A stretch of DNA of 22,544 nt from a virus, in IMG/VR virus record IMGVR_UViG_3300021976_000076, positions 1 to 22,544 of that record. One strand, written 5' to 3'. Positions 1-5,530 of this stretch are shown here, piece after piece (position 1 is the stretch's first letter; each line of letters opens with the position of its first letter). A program made the position numbers and the translations under genes. Under the pieces are notes generated by a model, which searched no databases, was not told where the DNA came from, and worked only from the letters and a program-made list of their open reading frames with translations.

Positions 1-1
1 A

Positions 2-70
2 GATAAGACGGTTGCTAATCCTGTAGTATTCGAGGACAACAACCTGACGTTCACGATTACCAAGAAGTAA
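2..70 (+). CDS. 3' end of a rightward gene (partial)
   Basis: An open frame runs from the window edge to TAA at 68-70 and encodes 22 residues ending TFTITKK. The beginning lies outside the window, so the product cannot be named. The alternating Thr and hydrophobic residues would fit a beta-rich domain end, but this is weak. The frame is supported by the strong hairpin terminator that begins 13 bases after the stop, which marks the end of a rightward transcription unit facing the leftward cluster. Confidence 0.6.
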   Translation, partial: DKTVANPVVFEDNNLTFTITKK

Positions 71-83
71 TGTAAGACAGAGA

Positions 84-121
84 AAAGGGCCAGGTCACTT
101 AAGACCTGGCCCTTTCTTTTT
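84..121. terminator. Bidirectional intrinsic terminator between convergent genes
   Basis: A perfect 13-bp stem (84-96 pairing with 103-115) with a 6-base loop (ACTTAA) is followed by CTTTTT on the + strand. On the - strand it is followed by TTTTCTCT, so it can work both ways. It lies between the end of a rightward gene (70) and the end of the leftward cluster (190). Confidence 0.92.
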
Positions 122-189
122 GCCTAATTAATTTTACGCATGTAAATGGGCATTGGCAGGATTAGCCTCAATTCCAGTTGAATTTTGCC

Positions 190-381
190 TTACTTTCTTT
201 TTGAAATACAAGCTACTTCTTCTAGGAATATGTAACTCTGCGAATTAGACCACGCTTCTTCTCCTCTAGCTATAGCATCGATTATATGTTCGAATGCATC
301 ATTACACTGTTGTTCATCTACAAAATTGATAAACAGATTAGAACTATGCTGCTTAAAGATAACAATAAGAGTATTCCACAT
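190..381 (-). CDS. Small hypothetical protein (63 aa)
   Basis: Last gene of the leftward cluster, just before the bidirectional terminator. ATG at 381 is preceded on the - strand by AGGT at suitable spacing. The protein begins with a hydrophobic stretch (TLIVIF) and has a central acidic helix-like segment (IDAIARGEEAW). No signal peptide, Cys motif or known domain is visible. I do not recognise the family. Length and context fit the small accessory proteins common in phage early regions. Confidence 0.7.
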   Translation of the reverse strand: MWNTLIVIFKQHSSNLFINFVDEQQCNDAFEHIIDAIARGEEAWSNSQSYIFLEEVACISKRK

Positions 382-385
382 CGAT

Positions 386-739
386 TTACCTCAATTTCGG
401 TGGCGGAGTAACTAATGGACGAATCTTTCCAATGCAGTGATTCTCTTTGTAGTATTTATCAGCCTCATCCCATGTTTCAAATGGTCCTACAGCATGGCCA
501 CCATAGAAATCGTCAAGGATAATGGTATAAGCACTATAGATCTTATCATGAGAACAGAATTGAAGGCGCTCGGGGTTGTATCGGATATACAACCCCGACA
601 TAGTAAATTCACGACAGAAACAGCAGATTTCTCTTTCGGGCTCCTTAATCCTATTAGCAGCAGTAGCCGAGTATCCCGTAATCTTTTCGTAGTCCTTTTC
701 ACAAGCCGAGTGCGTCCATCTACTCATTGCGCAGTCCAT
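386..739 (-). CDS. Hypothetical protein with a Cys/His cluster (about 117 aa)
   Basis: Unrecognised protein. Residues Cys39, Cys40, Cys42, Cys62 and His64 form a CCFC...CSH pattern that could bind zinc, which is inference only. The start is uncertain. ATG at 739 overlaps the upstream gene by 16 bases and has only AAGAGA directly before it. An internal ATG at 727 would make a 4-base ATGA junction with the upstream stop, the style seen elsewhere in this phage, and would shorten the protein by four residues. It ends 5 bases before the next gene begins. The + strand ORF over the same DNA is a shadow. Confidence 0.65.
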   Translation of the reverse strand: MDCAMSRWTHSACEKDYEKITGYSATAANRIKEPEREICCFCREFTMSGLYIRYNPERLQFCSHDKIYSAYTIILDDFYGGHAVGPFETWDEADKYYKENHCIGKIRPLVTPPPKLR

Positions 740-1005
740 TCTCTTGTGTAATCAGGAACAACAGTAACTGTCTGCCAGCAGCTATACGTGTCGTCATATA
801 GTGACTTATCCGCTTTCTCTAAAGTCCAATAGTGGAAGCACCGAATAAGAATAAGAGAACCATCACGACATTTCTCAAATGGCTCTTGCTCTAATGGAGA
901 GACCTTACCAACTACTTCAATAACCTCCCATACAAAATAACCGCTATTACTGTAATCACTGTTCGTAGTCCGCCACACCCGCTGCATATCCATTCCATCC
1001 AACAT
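724..1005 (-). CDS. Hypothetical protein (93 aa)
   Basis: The open frame extends to an ATG at 1053, but ATG at 1005 is the better start: GGAGGT lies about 8 bases before it and it avoids a long overlap with the gene ending at 1007. The mature sequence is rich in Trp, Tyr and acidic residues and has no recognisable domain. Its codons for R-V-W-R-T contain one copy of the TGTGGCG heptamer. It sits in the leftward series of small genes and is probably co-transcribed with its neighbours. I do not recognise it. Confidence 0.68.
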   Translation of the reverse strand: MLDGMDMQRVWRTTNSDYSNSGYFVWEVIEVVGKVSPLEQEPFEKCRDGSLILIRCFHYWTLEKADKSLYDDTYSCWQTVTVVPDYTREWTAQ

Positions 1006-1006
1006 T

Positions 1007-1411
1007 TCATTTACCTCCGCGATAGAAATTAACGAAGTTAGAAACGTCTCCACCCTCAGGGTTATCCTGAATGAAGTGACTCAAGCGTACAAAACAACGG
1101 GGATTCTCTGTGAAAGAAGAGCCACCTCCGACAGCCATTACGAGATAACCTGACAGAGAGTTGAATGCATAAACCATTGATCCTTCAAAAGGCGTTTTAC
1201 CAACGGCATGCAGCTCTTCTTTATTTGTTACCTCACCCTCAAGTGCATAGAGTTTACACGAAGGATCGAATACCTTATACCATTTATCCGTATAGGGCAG
1301 CAAGGTAAATTTGTAGATAGGATTAACCAATTTAGCAGCTGCTGCTTTTCTTTCCCTTTCCTCTTCCATAGCCAGCATGAATTCAGCTTTGATTTCCTCG
1401 ATAGATCTCAT
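1007..1411 (-). CDS. Hypothetical protein with N-terminal charged helix (134 aa)
   Basis: ATG at 1411 is preferred over the longer ATG at 1450 because GGAG lies 7 bases upstream and the gene then starts 2 bases after the end of the gene at 1413-1604. Residues 1-27 are strongly charged and Ala-rich (EEERERKAAAAK) and probably form a helix or short coiled coil. The rest is a mixed segment ending in Gly, Asn and Phe-rich sequence. No known domain is visible and the function is unknown. Confidence 0.68.
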   Translation of the reverse strand: MRSIEEIKAEFMLAMEEERERKAAAAKLVNPIYKFTLLPYTDKWYKVFDPSCKLYALEGEVTNKEELHAVGKTPFEGSMVYAFNSLSGYLVMAVGGGSSFTENPRCFVRLSHFIQDNPEGGDVSNFVNFYRGGK

Positions 1412-1412
1412 T

Positions 1413-1604
1413 TCATTTCTCCTTTTCTTTTTGCGAATCGATAACTTCAAATGAGCCAGTGTGGTAGTAAAAGCGCACAGGACTACCTTCCTTGTCTAAG
1501 GTAAATTCTGTTTTATCACACTGAAGGCACGGCTGTATATCAACCACTATTCCCTCTACGTTAAGTCTGACACTAATGACACGGTCGCCTACTTTTATTG
1601 CCAT
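1413..1604 (-). CDS. Small hypothetical protein with beta-barrel-like sequence (63 aa)
   Basis: ATG at 1604 has GGAG 8 bases upstream, in a GGAGAATTGAA cassette shared with other genes of this cluster. The start MAIKVGDRVISV followed by alternating hydrophobic residues resembles small SH3- or KOW-like barrels (VGDRV motif), but I cannot assign it further. A CLQC motif is present. The C-terminus is a Lys/Glu tail (QKEKEK). It could bind nucleic acid, which is inference from the fold impression only. Confidence 0.66.
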   Translation of the reverse strand: MAIKVGDRVISVRLNVEGIVVDIQPCLQCDKTEFTLDKEGSPVRFYYHTGSFEVIDSQKEKEK

Positions 1605-1681
1605 TTCAATTCTCCAATCTCAATTGATAAATTCAGGGAATGCACAATTCCGGTCGAATTGCACACTCCAGCATTCATCAA

Positions 1682-1804
1682 TTACTCAACTGTCCAAATT
1701 TCAATGTGACCATTCTCAGACTCTGCTTTCTTCTGCGCATCATTGGTATTGTGAAAAATACCAACAATATCTTTCATGTAGTTAAATGCAACATAGACAG
1801 TCAT
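1682..1804 (-). CDS. Small hypothetical protein (40 aa)
   Basis: A short leftward gene found by reading the - strand: ATG at 1804 preceded by a strong GGGAGGTGAAGATAAG ribosome site, ending with TAA at 1682-1684. The product begins MTVYVAFNYMKDIVGIF and ends EIWTVE. This layout, a beta strand then a charged helix (NDAQKKAESE) then a final beta strand, is typical of tiny phage proteins that show a 'function plus value' pattern around a helix, but no name applies. It fills what would otherwise be a gap in the cluster. Confidence 0.72.
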   Translation of the reverse strand: MTVYVAFNYMKDIVGIFHNTNDAQKKAESENGHIEIWTVE

Positions 1805-1840
1805 CTTATCTTCACCTCCCTTCTAATTGATAACTTCACA

Positions 1841-1868
1841 GTGAGCACAGCATTTAATCTGTGCTCAC
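1841..1868. repeat. Perfect 10-bp inverted repeat
   Basis: GTGAGCACAG (1841-1850) pairs with CTGTGCTCAC (1859-1868) around an 8-base loop. It lies in the 70-base gap between two leftward genes, just upstream of the strong ribosome site of the 40-residue gene. No U-run follows in the leftward direction, so it is more likely an mRNA hairpin or a protein-binding site than a terminator. Confidence 0.6.
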
Positions 1869-1874
1869 GAGCAA

Positions 1875-2060
1875 TCACACCACATAAGTAATGTCCTCAA
1901 ATTCAGGACTCCATTTACTGATATTAATCCGATAAGACGAACCATATGGGAATGACTTTCGTGCAAGATAACGTAGATAATTGATACAAGACTCATCTTT
2001 TGCAACTGCGAATAGCTTGTAGTTTCGGCCATCATCAGTAATTCGAATTGCATATTTCAT
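1875..2060 (-). CDS. Small hypothetical protein (61 aa)
   Basis: ATG at 2060 has GGAGAATTATA immediately upstream, the same ribosome-site cassette as other cluster genes. The protein starts MKYAIRITDDGRNYKLFAV and is basic and aromatic in its middle. A longer alternative frame over the same DNA (1865-2053) lacks a good ribosome site and is rejected. I do not recognise the family. It is part of the leftward operon. Confidence 0.7.
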   Translation of the reverse strand: MKYAIRITDDGRNYKLFAVAKDESCINYLRYLARKSFPYGSSYRINISKWSPEFEDITYVV

Positions 2061-2096
2061 TATAATTCTCCTATCCTAGATCTCGCCACAGTGCGC

Positions 2097-2381
2097 TTAG
2101 GCCATTTGATCAACGTCATCCAATTCAAATTCCAACACGTGATTGTTAACATATTCCTGAATGGCATCGAAAATCAGATCCTGCTCATAGGTCAGAATAA
2201 AGGTAGGCACATTCTGCTTGCGCTCGAAGTCAAAAGAGAACATTTGCTCAAAGTGAATGTCACGAGTATTGCGCTGTGTGGCGATCAATTCGTAATTGGT
2301 AGCTGTGTTCTCAACAACAAACTGCTCAGCAGCACCTGTAGTATAGTCGCGGATTTCAAATTTAATGGTTTCGATAAGCAT
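2097..2381 (-). CDS. Acidic hypothetical protein (94 aa)
   Basis: ATG at 2381 is preceded by GAGGAGAATTGTC. The protein is acidic, especially at the C-terminus (ELDDVDQMA), and has beta-rich N-terminal sequence (MLIETIKFEIRDYTTG). It carries the TGTGGCG heptamer in the codons for L-I-A-T-Q. Immediately after the stop, the same frame continues A-H-C-G-E-I to another stop, so the C-terminus may once have been longer. The function is unknown. The + strand ORF of 168 aa over this region has no ribosome site and is a shadow. Confidence 0.7.
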   Translation of the reverse strand: MLIETIKFEIRDYTTGAAEQFVVENTATNYELIATQRNTRDIHFEQMFSFDFERKQNVPTFILTYEQDLIFDAIQEYVNNHVLEFELDDVDQMA

Positions 2382-2396
2382 GACAATTCTCCTCTT

Positions 2397-2639
2397 TTAG
2401 AACTGAACGCGAATAGTAATGCAAGTAAAAGGAACGGTGCTCTTGTCACCATTAGCAGCTCTGATAACTACAAATTCATAAGTATGATCAGTAAATTCAA
2501 TAAACTCAGAGCTAACTCCTCCATACTTAACCCATTCCGGCTTAGTGTAGATGATATAAGTGAGCTCACAATGAGCTTTATTGTAAGCAGCAATTAAACG
2601 CAGCTCAATGGGGGAAGGGAAATAATTAAGACTTTCCAT
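2397..2639 (-). CDS. Small hypothetical protein (80 aa)
   Basis: ATG at 2639 has GGAG about 9 bases upstream. It is the first gene downstream of the TGTGTACAT inverted repeat, so it may be the first gene of a separately controlled leftward unit. The sequence has a helical N-terminus (SPIELRLIAAYNKAH) followed by beta-like segments with Tyr and Thr. No known domain is visible. Confidence 0.68.
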   Translation of the reverse strand: MESLNYFPSPIELRLIAAYNKAHCELTYIIYTKPEWVKYGGVSSEFIEFTDHTYEFVVIRAANGDKSTVPFTCITIRVQF

Positions 2640-2724
2640 GACAGAGACTCCAGTTCTTGAGGTGTTTTCCTTTTTCTTTTTTAGTCTACACCGGATTTCC
2701 TTTTATTTCTCTATCATTGTGGGA

Positions 2725-2759
2725 TGTGTACATACACCCATAACAGACATATGTACACA
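2725..2759. promoter_or_regulatory. Inverted repeat, candidate operator
   Basis: TGTGTACAT (2725-2733) and ATGTACACA (2751-2759) are exact reverse complements separated by 17 bases. Each arm also contains the palindrome TGTACA, and the two centres are 25 bp apart. The site lies in the 171-base gap between leftward genes starting at 2639 and ending at 2811. A dimeric or tetrameric repressor could bind here. No convincing -35/-10 pair was found. The winged-helix-like protein encoded at 3116-3733 is a possible ligand, but that is inference. Confidence 0.5.
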
Positions 2760-2810
2760 AAAACTCCACTTGAAATTTTGTCCTAATTTTTCTAAATGCC
2801 TGATTTATGA

Positions 2811-3119
2811 TCATAGTTCAAATAATTTACCTAAAGACCCGTCATTAGGCTTTTTATTTGATGATGTTTCGCCATCAATCGGGAGATCAGTTAAATAAGT
2901 ACGATTTATCTGCTTATATGGTGGTCTTTCCTCAACTGTTAGTTTATTAGTAGTAATGTTAGCCTTCTCAATCGTCTTTTTAGCTCTATTCATATGTAAT
3001 TCATAGTTTTCAGATATTTTTGCTGCTATTTCAGACATATCACGACTTACTAATAAAACTCTACCATGTAATGATAAAACTAATAAGTCTCCATAGTCTG
3101 TTGTAATATCATATCTCAT
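2811..3119 (-). CDS. Hypothetical protein coupled to the winged-helix-like gene (102 aa)
   Basis: ATG at 3119 overlaps the TGA of the upstream gene in an ATGA junction, and AAGGAG lies 8 bases before it, so the two are translated together. The N-terminal half alternates hydrophobic residues (LLVLSLHGRVLLVSRD). The middle is a basic helix rich in Lys, Asn and Thr. The end is polar and probably disordered (ETSSNKKPNDGS). I do not recognise it. Coupling suggests a partner or co-regulated role with the 205-residue protein. Confidence 0.7.
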   Translation of the reverse strand: MRYDITTDYGDLLVLSLHGRVLLVSRDMSEIAAKISENYELHMNRAKKTIEKANITTNKLTVEERPPYKQINRTYLTDLPIDGETSSNKKPNDGSLGKLFEL

Positions 3120-3733
3120 AATTTCATCTCCTTTTGGTATTCTTTAAGCATCATTATCACATCATGTGATAAATCAACGGATTTTTCTAAGAATAATGCT
3201 GTAATTTCAGGATTAAATACTTCATTAAGCTTTATAGTTCCCATTTCAATAGTAAGACGGTATAAATCTAAATTCTTAATCAAATCTCGATACTCTTCAG
3301 GACATACATTGATATATTTCTTAAATACATCGTATGTATTTTTAATTCTTTTATCCGATTCAATCATACTCTTGTGTACATCGGGCATAATTCCAGCCAC
3401 AGCCTGACTTGTTCCCTTGTTTGCATCAATAAGAGAAACAGTTGCTCTAAATTGTGACATAAGAGTATTAATCAGTGCTTGCATACTCATAAGCTGACTA
3501 TCAATAACATTAGAGTAATTAGATGATACAACCGACATGTCAGCATTAGCAGATTCTTCAGGCATAACCCATTTGCGCACATTGTTCTTTTTGAAGTAAC
3601 TTTGGTCTTTGTCCATATATTTCTGCATTGTGCTTAATGGGATGTCTAATGCCTTAGATAGTTGATTAACACCCATTGCTCCATTTTGTTCTATCAGTCG
3701 TCTAACATCGGCATGTAACCTGTCATTACTCAT
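3116..3733 (-). CDS. Winged-helix-like N-terminal domain protein, possible regulator (205 aa)
   Basis: First gene of the leftward cluster, reading away from the large non-coding region. ATG at 3733 has AGGGAGA 5 bases upstream. Residues about 9-59 look like a helix-turn-helix with wing: DVRRLIEQNGAMGVNQLSKA, then LDIPLSTMQKYM, then the basic strand NVRKWVMPEE. Residues about 65-205 are nearly all helical with many Met, Ile and Lys residues and probably oligomerise. This is the layout of a DNA-binding regulator or a replication/partition accessory protein. Its position beside repeat arrays fits either role. The fold call is inference from sequence pattern only. Confidence 0.65.
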   Translation of the reverse strand: MSNDRLHADVRRLIEQNGAMGVNQLSKALDIPLSTMQKYMDKDQSYFKKNNVRKWVMPEESANADMSVVSSNYSNVIDSQLMSMQALINTLMSQFRATVSLIDANKGTSQAVAGIMPDVHKSMIESDKRIKNTYDVFKKYINVCPEEYRDLIKNLDLYRLTIEMGTIKLNEVFNPEITALFLEKSVDLSHDVIMMLKEYQKEMKL

Positions 3734-3929
3734 GTTTCTCCCTTATAGAAATAAAAGTGGATTGGTCGGTCGTGCATGGCTAGTCAGCTTATGTCCGATT
3801 TTACCCTCCAATGTCCATTTATCGGAATGCATGGGGACTCTCTATGGACCATGCTAGCACAGTGCTGGATATCCGCAAACGGGAGATGGATACCCATATG
3901 TACGTCTTTGCACTGACTTCATAGATTTC

Positions 3930-3962
3930 AAGCATAGAACACTCTCTTCGTTCGTTATGCTT
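3930..3962. repeat. Hairpin-forming inverted repeat
   Basis: AAGCATA (3930-3936) pairs with TATGCTT (3956-3962). GAAC (3937-3940) pairs with GTTC (3950-3953) after a 2-base bulge, leaving a 9-base loop. TTATC follows on the + strand, so it could be a weak terminator or part of a structured RNA. Confidence 0.4.
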
Positions 3963-4107
3963 TTATCTATTAACTCTTAATAAGGAATAGATCGCGAATT
4001 CGTGCAAAAGCGGGGACTGCGCCCCCATACACTCATTCACTCTCATGCATCAAACTTTTTTAATTTAAGTTTGGATTCAAGCCCACATATTAGATGATAT
4101 AGCATTC

Positions 4108-4129
4108 ATGAGTTATTAATGAGTTATTA
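4108..4129. repeat. Perfect tandem 11-bp repeat, iteron-like
   Basis: ATGAGTTATTA occurs twice with no spacer (4108-4118 and 4119-4129). The 11-bp period is one helical turn, so a protein could bind both copies on the same face. It sits at the edge of the most AT-rich part of the non-coding region. Confidence 0.6.
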
Positions 4130-4297
4130 TAGGTCGTGCTATTTATATTATATTGTATGTTATGATGCCCGTCATAGCGTATTACTTCCATCGAAATCGT
4201 ATTTATCCTATATCACTAAGAGTAACGCTAATATACTAACACACAGTAAGGCGCATATATAAGAACATTAAGGCTTTAAGACAAAGCAACGATCTAT

Positions 4298-4356
4298 TAT
4301 TCCTACATTACACTATTCCTACATCAGAACTTTGATTCATTATAACGTACCTACAT
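4298..4356. repeat. CCTACAT direct repeats at 16-bp multiples
   Basis: CCTACAT begins at 4302, 4318 and 4350, which are spacings of 16 and 32 bp. The first two copies share the longer core TATTCCTACAT (4298-4308, 4314-4324). The regular spacing suggests repeated binding sites rather than chance. Confidence 0.5.
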
Positions 4357-4486
4357 TGAGACATTAATATCTTGTCCAATAAATCCATGCGATTTTATGA
4401 GCGGTAGTCCCTAAGATCTACAAAGAAAAATAAAGGAACCATCTCAGAAAAATTAGAGAACCCTAAAAGAAAATCTAAAAATCCAA

Positions 4487-4573
4487 AATCAAGATTCCAA
4501 CCTGCTAACGCAGGGCTCAATCAAGAATCAGTCAATCAAGAATCAACCTTTACAAAGCATTAAATCAAGAATC
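4487..4573. repeat. AATCAAGAATC direct repeat array (four copies)
   Basis: Copies lie at 4487-4497 (AATCAAGATTC, one mismatch), 4519-4529, 4534-4544 and 4563-4573. Start-to-start spacings are 32, 15 and 29 bp. A short hairpin (CCTGC-TAAC-GCAGG, 4501-4514) lies between copies one and two. All copies point the same way. They resemble iterons or a multi-site operator upstream of the rightward genes. Confidence 0.65.
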
Positions 4574-4627
4574 CATCCCAAGAGCGTGTGGCGTTAAAAC
4601 AAAAATAAAATAAAAGGTAACATCCTT

Positions 4628-4807
4628 AGAGGCCATATGTGAACGTGACAGCCTGAGAGCCTCTGTAAGCCCCTGAGACCCGAATACCCCTACCCGTGTG
4701 CCTATTTGGACTGTTAGAGCCTCAGGGAGGACACTGGGTACCTCAAATGAGGGATTAGAGAATCTGGGCAGGCTGGAGGACTTCTGAGGAAGTGATGTGG
4801 GTCACAT
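4628..4807 (+). promoter_or_regulatory. G+C-richer leader with inverted repeats upstream of the rightward genes
   Basis: Complementary pairs include AGAGGC (4628-4633) with GCCTCT (4659-4664), CCCTGAG (4671-4677) with CTCAGGG (4721-4727), CCTCA with TGAGG (4741-4752), and ATGTG (4795-4799) with CACAT (4803-4807). The composition differs from the AT-rich surroundings. It may be a folded 5' leader RNA. No known riboswitch or terminator pattern was recognised. Confidence 0.4.
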
Positions 4808-4893
4808 TCCTTGCTTTTGGAGATCCTTATGTGAGAGATTGAACGTGGGAGATTAGCTGTCTCTCCACGGATAAGTGAGGATTGGGGACTTTA

Positions 4894-5151
4894 ATGGAAG
4901 AGACGTTTCAGGACAAGGCAATTAGACTTGTTCAAGATTACGTAGAAGATCACTTTGATAAGTCAGATCCTAAAATTCCTTCTTTTGGAGTTTATGAAGT
5001 TTGGTTCTCTAAGACACTTCAGAACTGGAAAGCTTTAATTTCTACAACTTTACCAGATCAGATGTACTACGAAGTGACTTATAACGGAGATTTAAAAGAG
5101 ACTTACATTGACGCTTACAAGAAGTTTGATAACGTAAGGATTGCAGACTGA
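4894..5151 (+). CDS. DUF6275-like small phage protein (85 aa)
   Basis: First gene of the rightward unit. The open frame extends to a TTG at 4882, but that codon has GAGG only one base before it. ATG at 4894 has GGGG about 7 bases upstream and is preferred. The segment VWFSKTLQNWKALISTTLPD, followed by MYYEVTYNG and YIDAYKKFDNV, matches my memory of a conserved small phage family (DUF6275) with no known biochemical function. The protein is soluble and acidic at the N-terminus. The next gene starts at the stop codon (TGATG), so translation is coupled to the Acb2-like gene. Confidence 0.8.
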   Translation: MEETFQDKAIRLVQDYVEDHFDKSDPKIPSFGVYEVWFSKTLQNWKALISTTLPDQMYYEVTYNGDLKETYIDAYKKFDNVRIAD

Positions 5152-5366
5152 TGGAAAAGAAAGATTTAGAGAACAGATTTAGTTTTCACCCTGCTACTAC
5201 AGAAGAGAAGAAGCAAGCTTACGAGACTGTGAGAAACTTGTGTTTAAGAGCTGCTATTGATTTGAATGATTTGGTTCCTGAAGGCCATGAAAGAGACTTA
5301 GCAATTGATGCTTTAGACACTGTGATGTTCTGGGCTAATGCAGGGATTGCGAGAGATGGAAAATGA
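5151..5366 (+). CDS. acb2: Acb2/Tad1-type cyclic-nucleotide sponge (anti-CBASS), 71 aa
   Basis: The protein has the signature of the Acb2 hairpin family. There is an N-terminal NRFSFHPAT segment, a first helix (ETVRNLCLRAAIDLNDL), a turn with VPEGHERDLAIDAL, and a second helix ending MFWANAGIAR. Family members bind cyclic di- and trinucleotide signals as a multimer. This stops CBASS effectors being activated after infection, and some also bind Thoeris signals. The length (71) is at the short end for the family. The usual P-x-x-RE-x-S-L-A turn is slightly altered here: H-E-R-D-L-A. It overlaps both neighbours by a few bases, so it is co-expressed with the leading accessory genes. The fold assignment is confident; activity in this phage is inference. 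Confidence 0.85.
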   Translation: MEKKDLENRFSFHPATTEEKKQAYETVRNLCLRAAIDLNDLVPEGHERDLAIDALDTVMFWANAGIARDGK

Positions 5367-5530
5367 TGAATCCTGTTTACCATTTTCAACGGGTACGAGA
5401 TTTGATTGAAGAGTACGTACCTTCACGAGAGAGAAGTTTAGTTCTTATTAAGATTGATGAAGCTGAGCTTTGGCTGACTAAATGTGAGCCAACGGAAGAG
5501 GCTAAATTGAGAGACACTTCAAACCGATGA
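5363..5530 (+). CDS. Second short hairpin protein with an Acb2-like signature (55 aa)
   Basis: ATG at 5363 makes an ATGA junction with the stop of the Acb2-like gene; a second ATG follows directly at 5366. The product contains [20 protein letters not shown], which follows the P-S-R-E-x-S-L-x-L-x-K-[IL]-x-E-A-x-x-W pattern of the Acb2 second helix more closely than its neighbour does. It lacks the N-terminal RFxxHP segment and the terminal ANAxIAR. It may be a minimal hairpin relative, a diverged duplicate, or a member of the small phage family often annotated only as hypothetical. The stop overlaps the next ATG (ATGA at 5527). Confidence 0.75.
   Translation: MMNPVYHFQRVRDLIEEYVPSRERSLVLIKIDEAELWLTKCEPTEEAKLRDTSNR

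Larger units (their letters stand above)
3734..4893. other. Non-coding region between divergent gene clusters
   Basis: No credible ORF is seen on either strand across about 1.16 kb. The left part (3780-4030) is richer in G+C and full of short inverted repeats (TCCGAT 3794-3799 with ATCGGA 3821-3826; GTCCAT 3813-3818 with ATGGAC 3844-3849). The middle (about 4080-4440) is very AT-rich and has tandem and spaced direct repeats. The right part (4480-4893) has AATCAAGAATC repeats and then a structured leader for the rightward genes. One TGTGGCG heptamer lies at 4587-4593. Together these suggest a control region and perhaps a replication origin. I found no convincing consensus promoter. Confidence 0.6.

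Noticed and set aside
437-751. Open frame on the + strand (104 aa)
   Set aside because: It lies opposite the leftward gene at 386-739, which has better composition and context. No ribosome site was seen.
1595-1678. 27-residue leftward ORF from ATG at 1678
   Set aside because: No ribosome site, and it overlaps the start of the 1413-1604 gene. The peptide looks random.
2091-2597. Long + strand frame (168 aa)
   Set aside because: It covers two leftward genes that each have a ribosome site and plausible products. The + strand peptide is an Asn/Ser-rich shadow.
4010-4090. Possible tRNA (GGGG/CCCC stem and a TTCAA-like word)
   Set aside because: No cloverleaf with acceptor, anticodon and T-arm could be drawn.
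4090-4180. Sigma-70-like promoter in the AT-rich region
   Set aside because: Several TATAAT-like words exist, but none has a TTGACA-like box at 16-18 bp. AT-rich DNA gives many false matches.
3734-4893. CRISPR array from the short repeats
   Set aside because: Repeats are 7-11 bp with unequal short spacing, and no cas genes are present.
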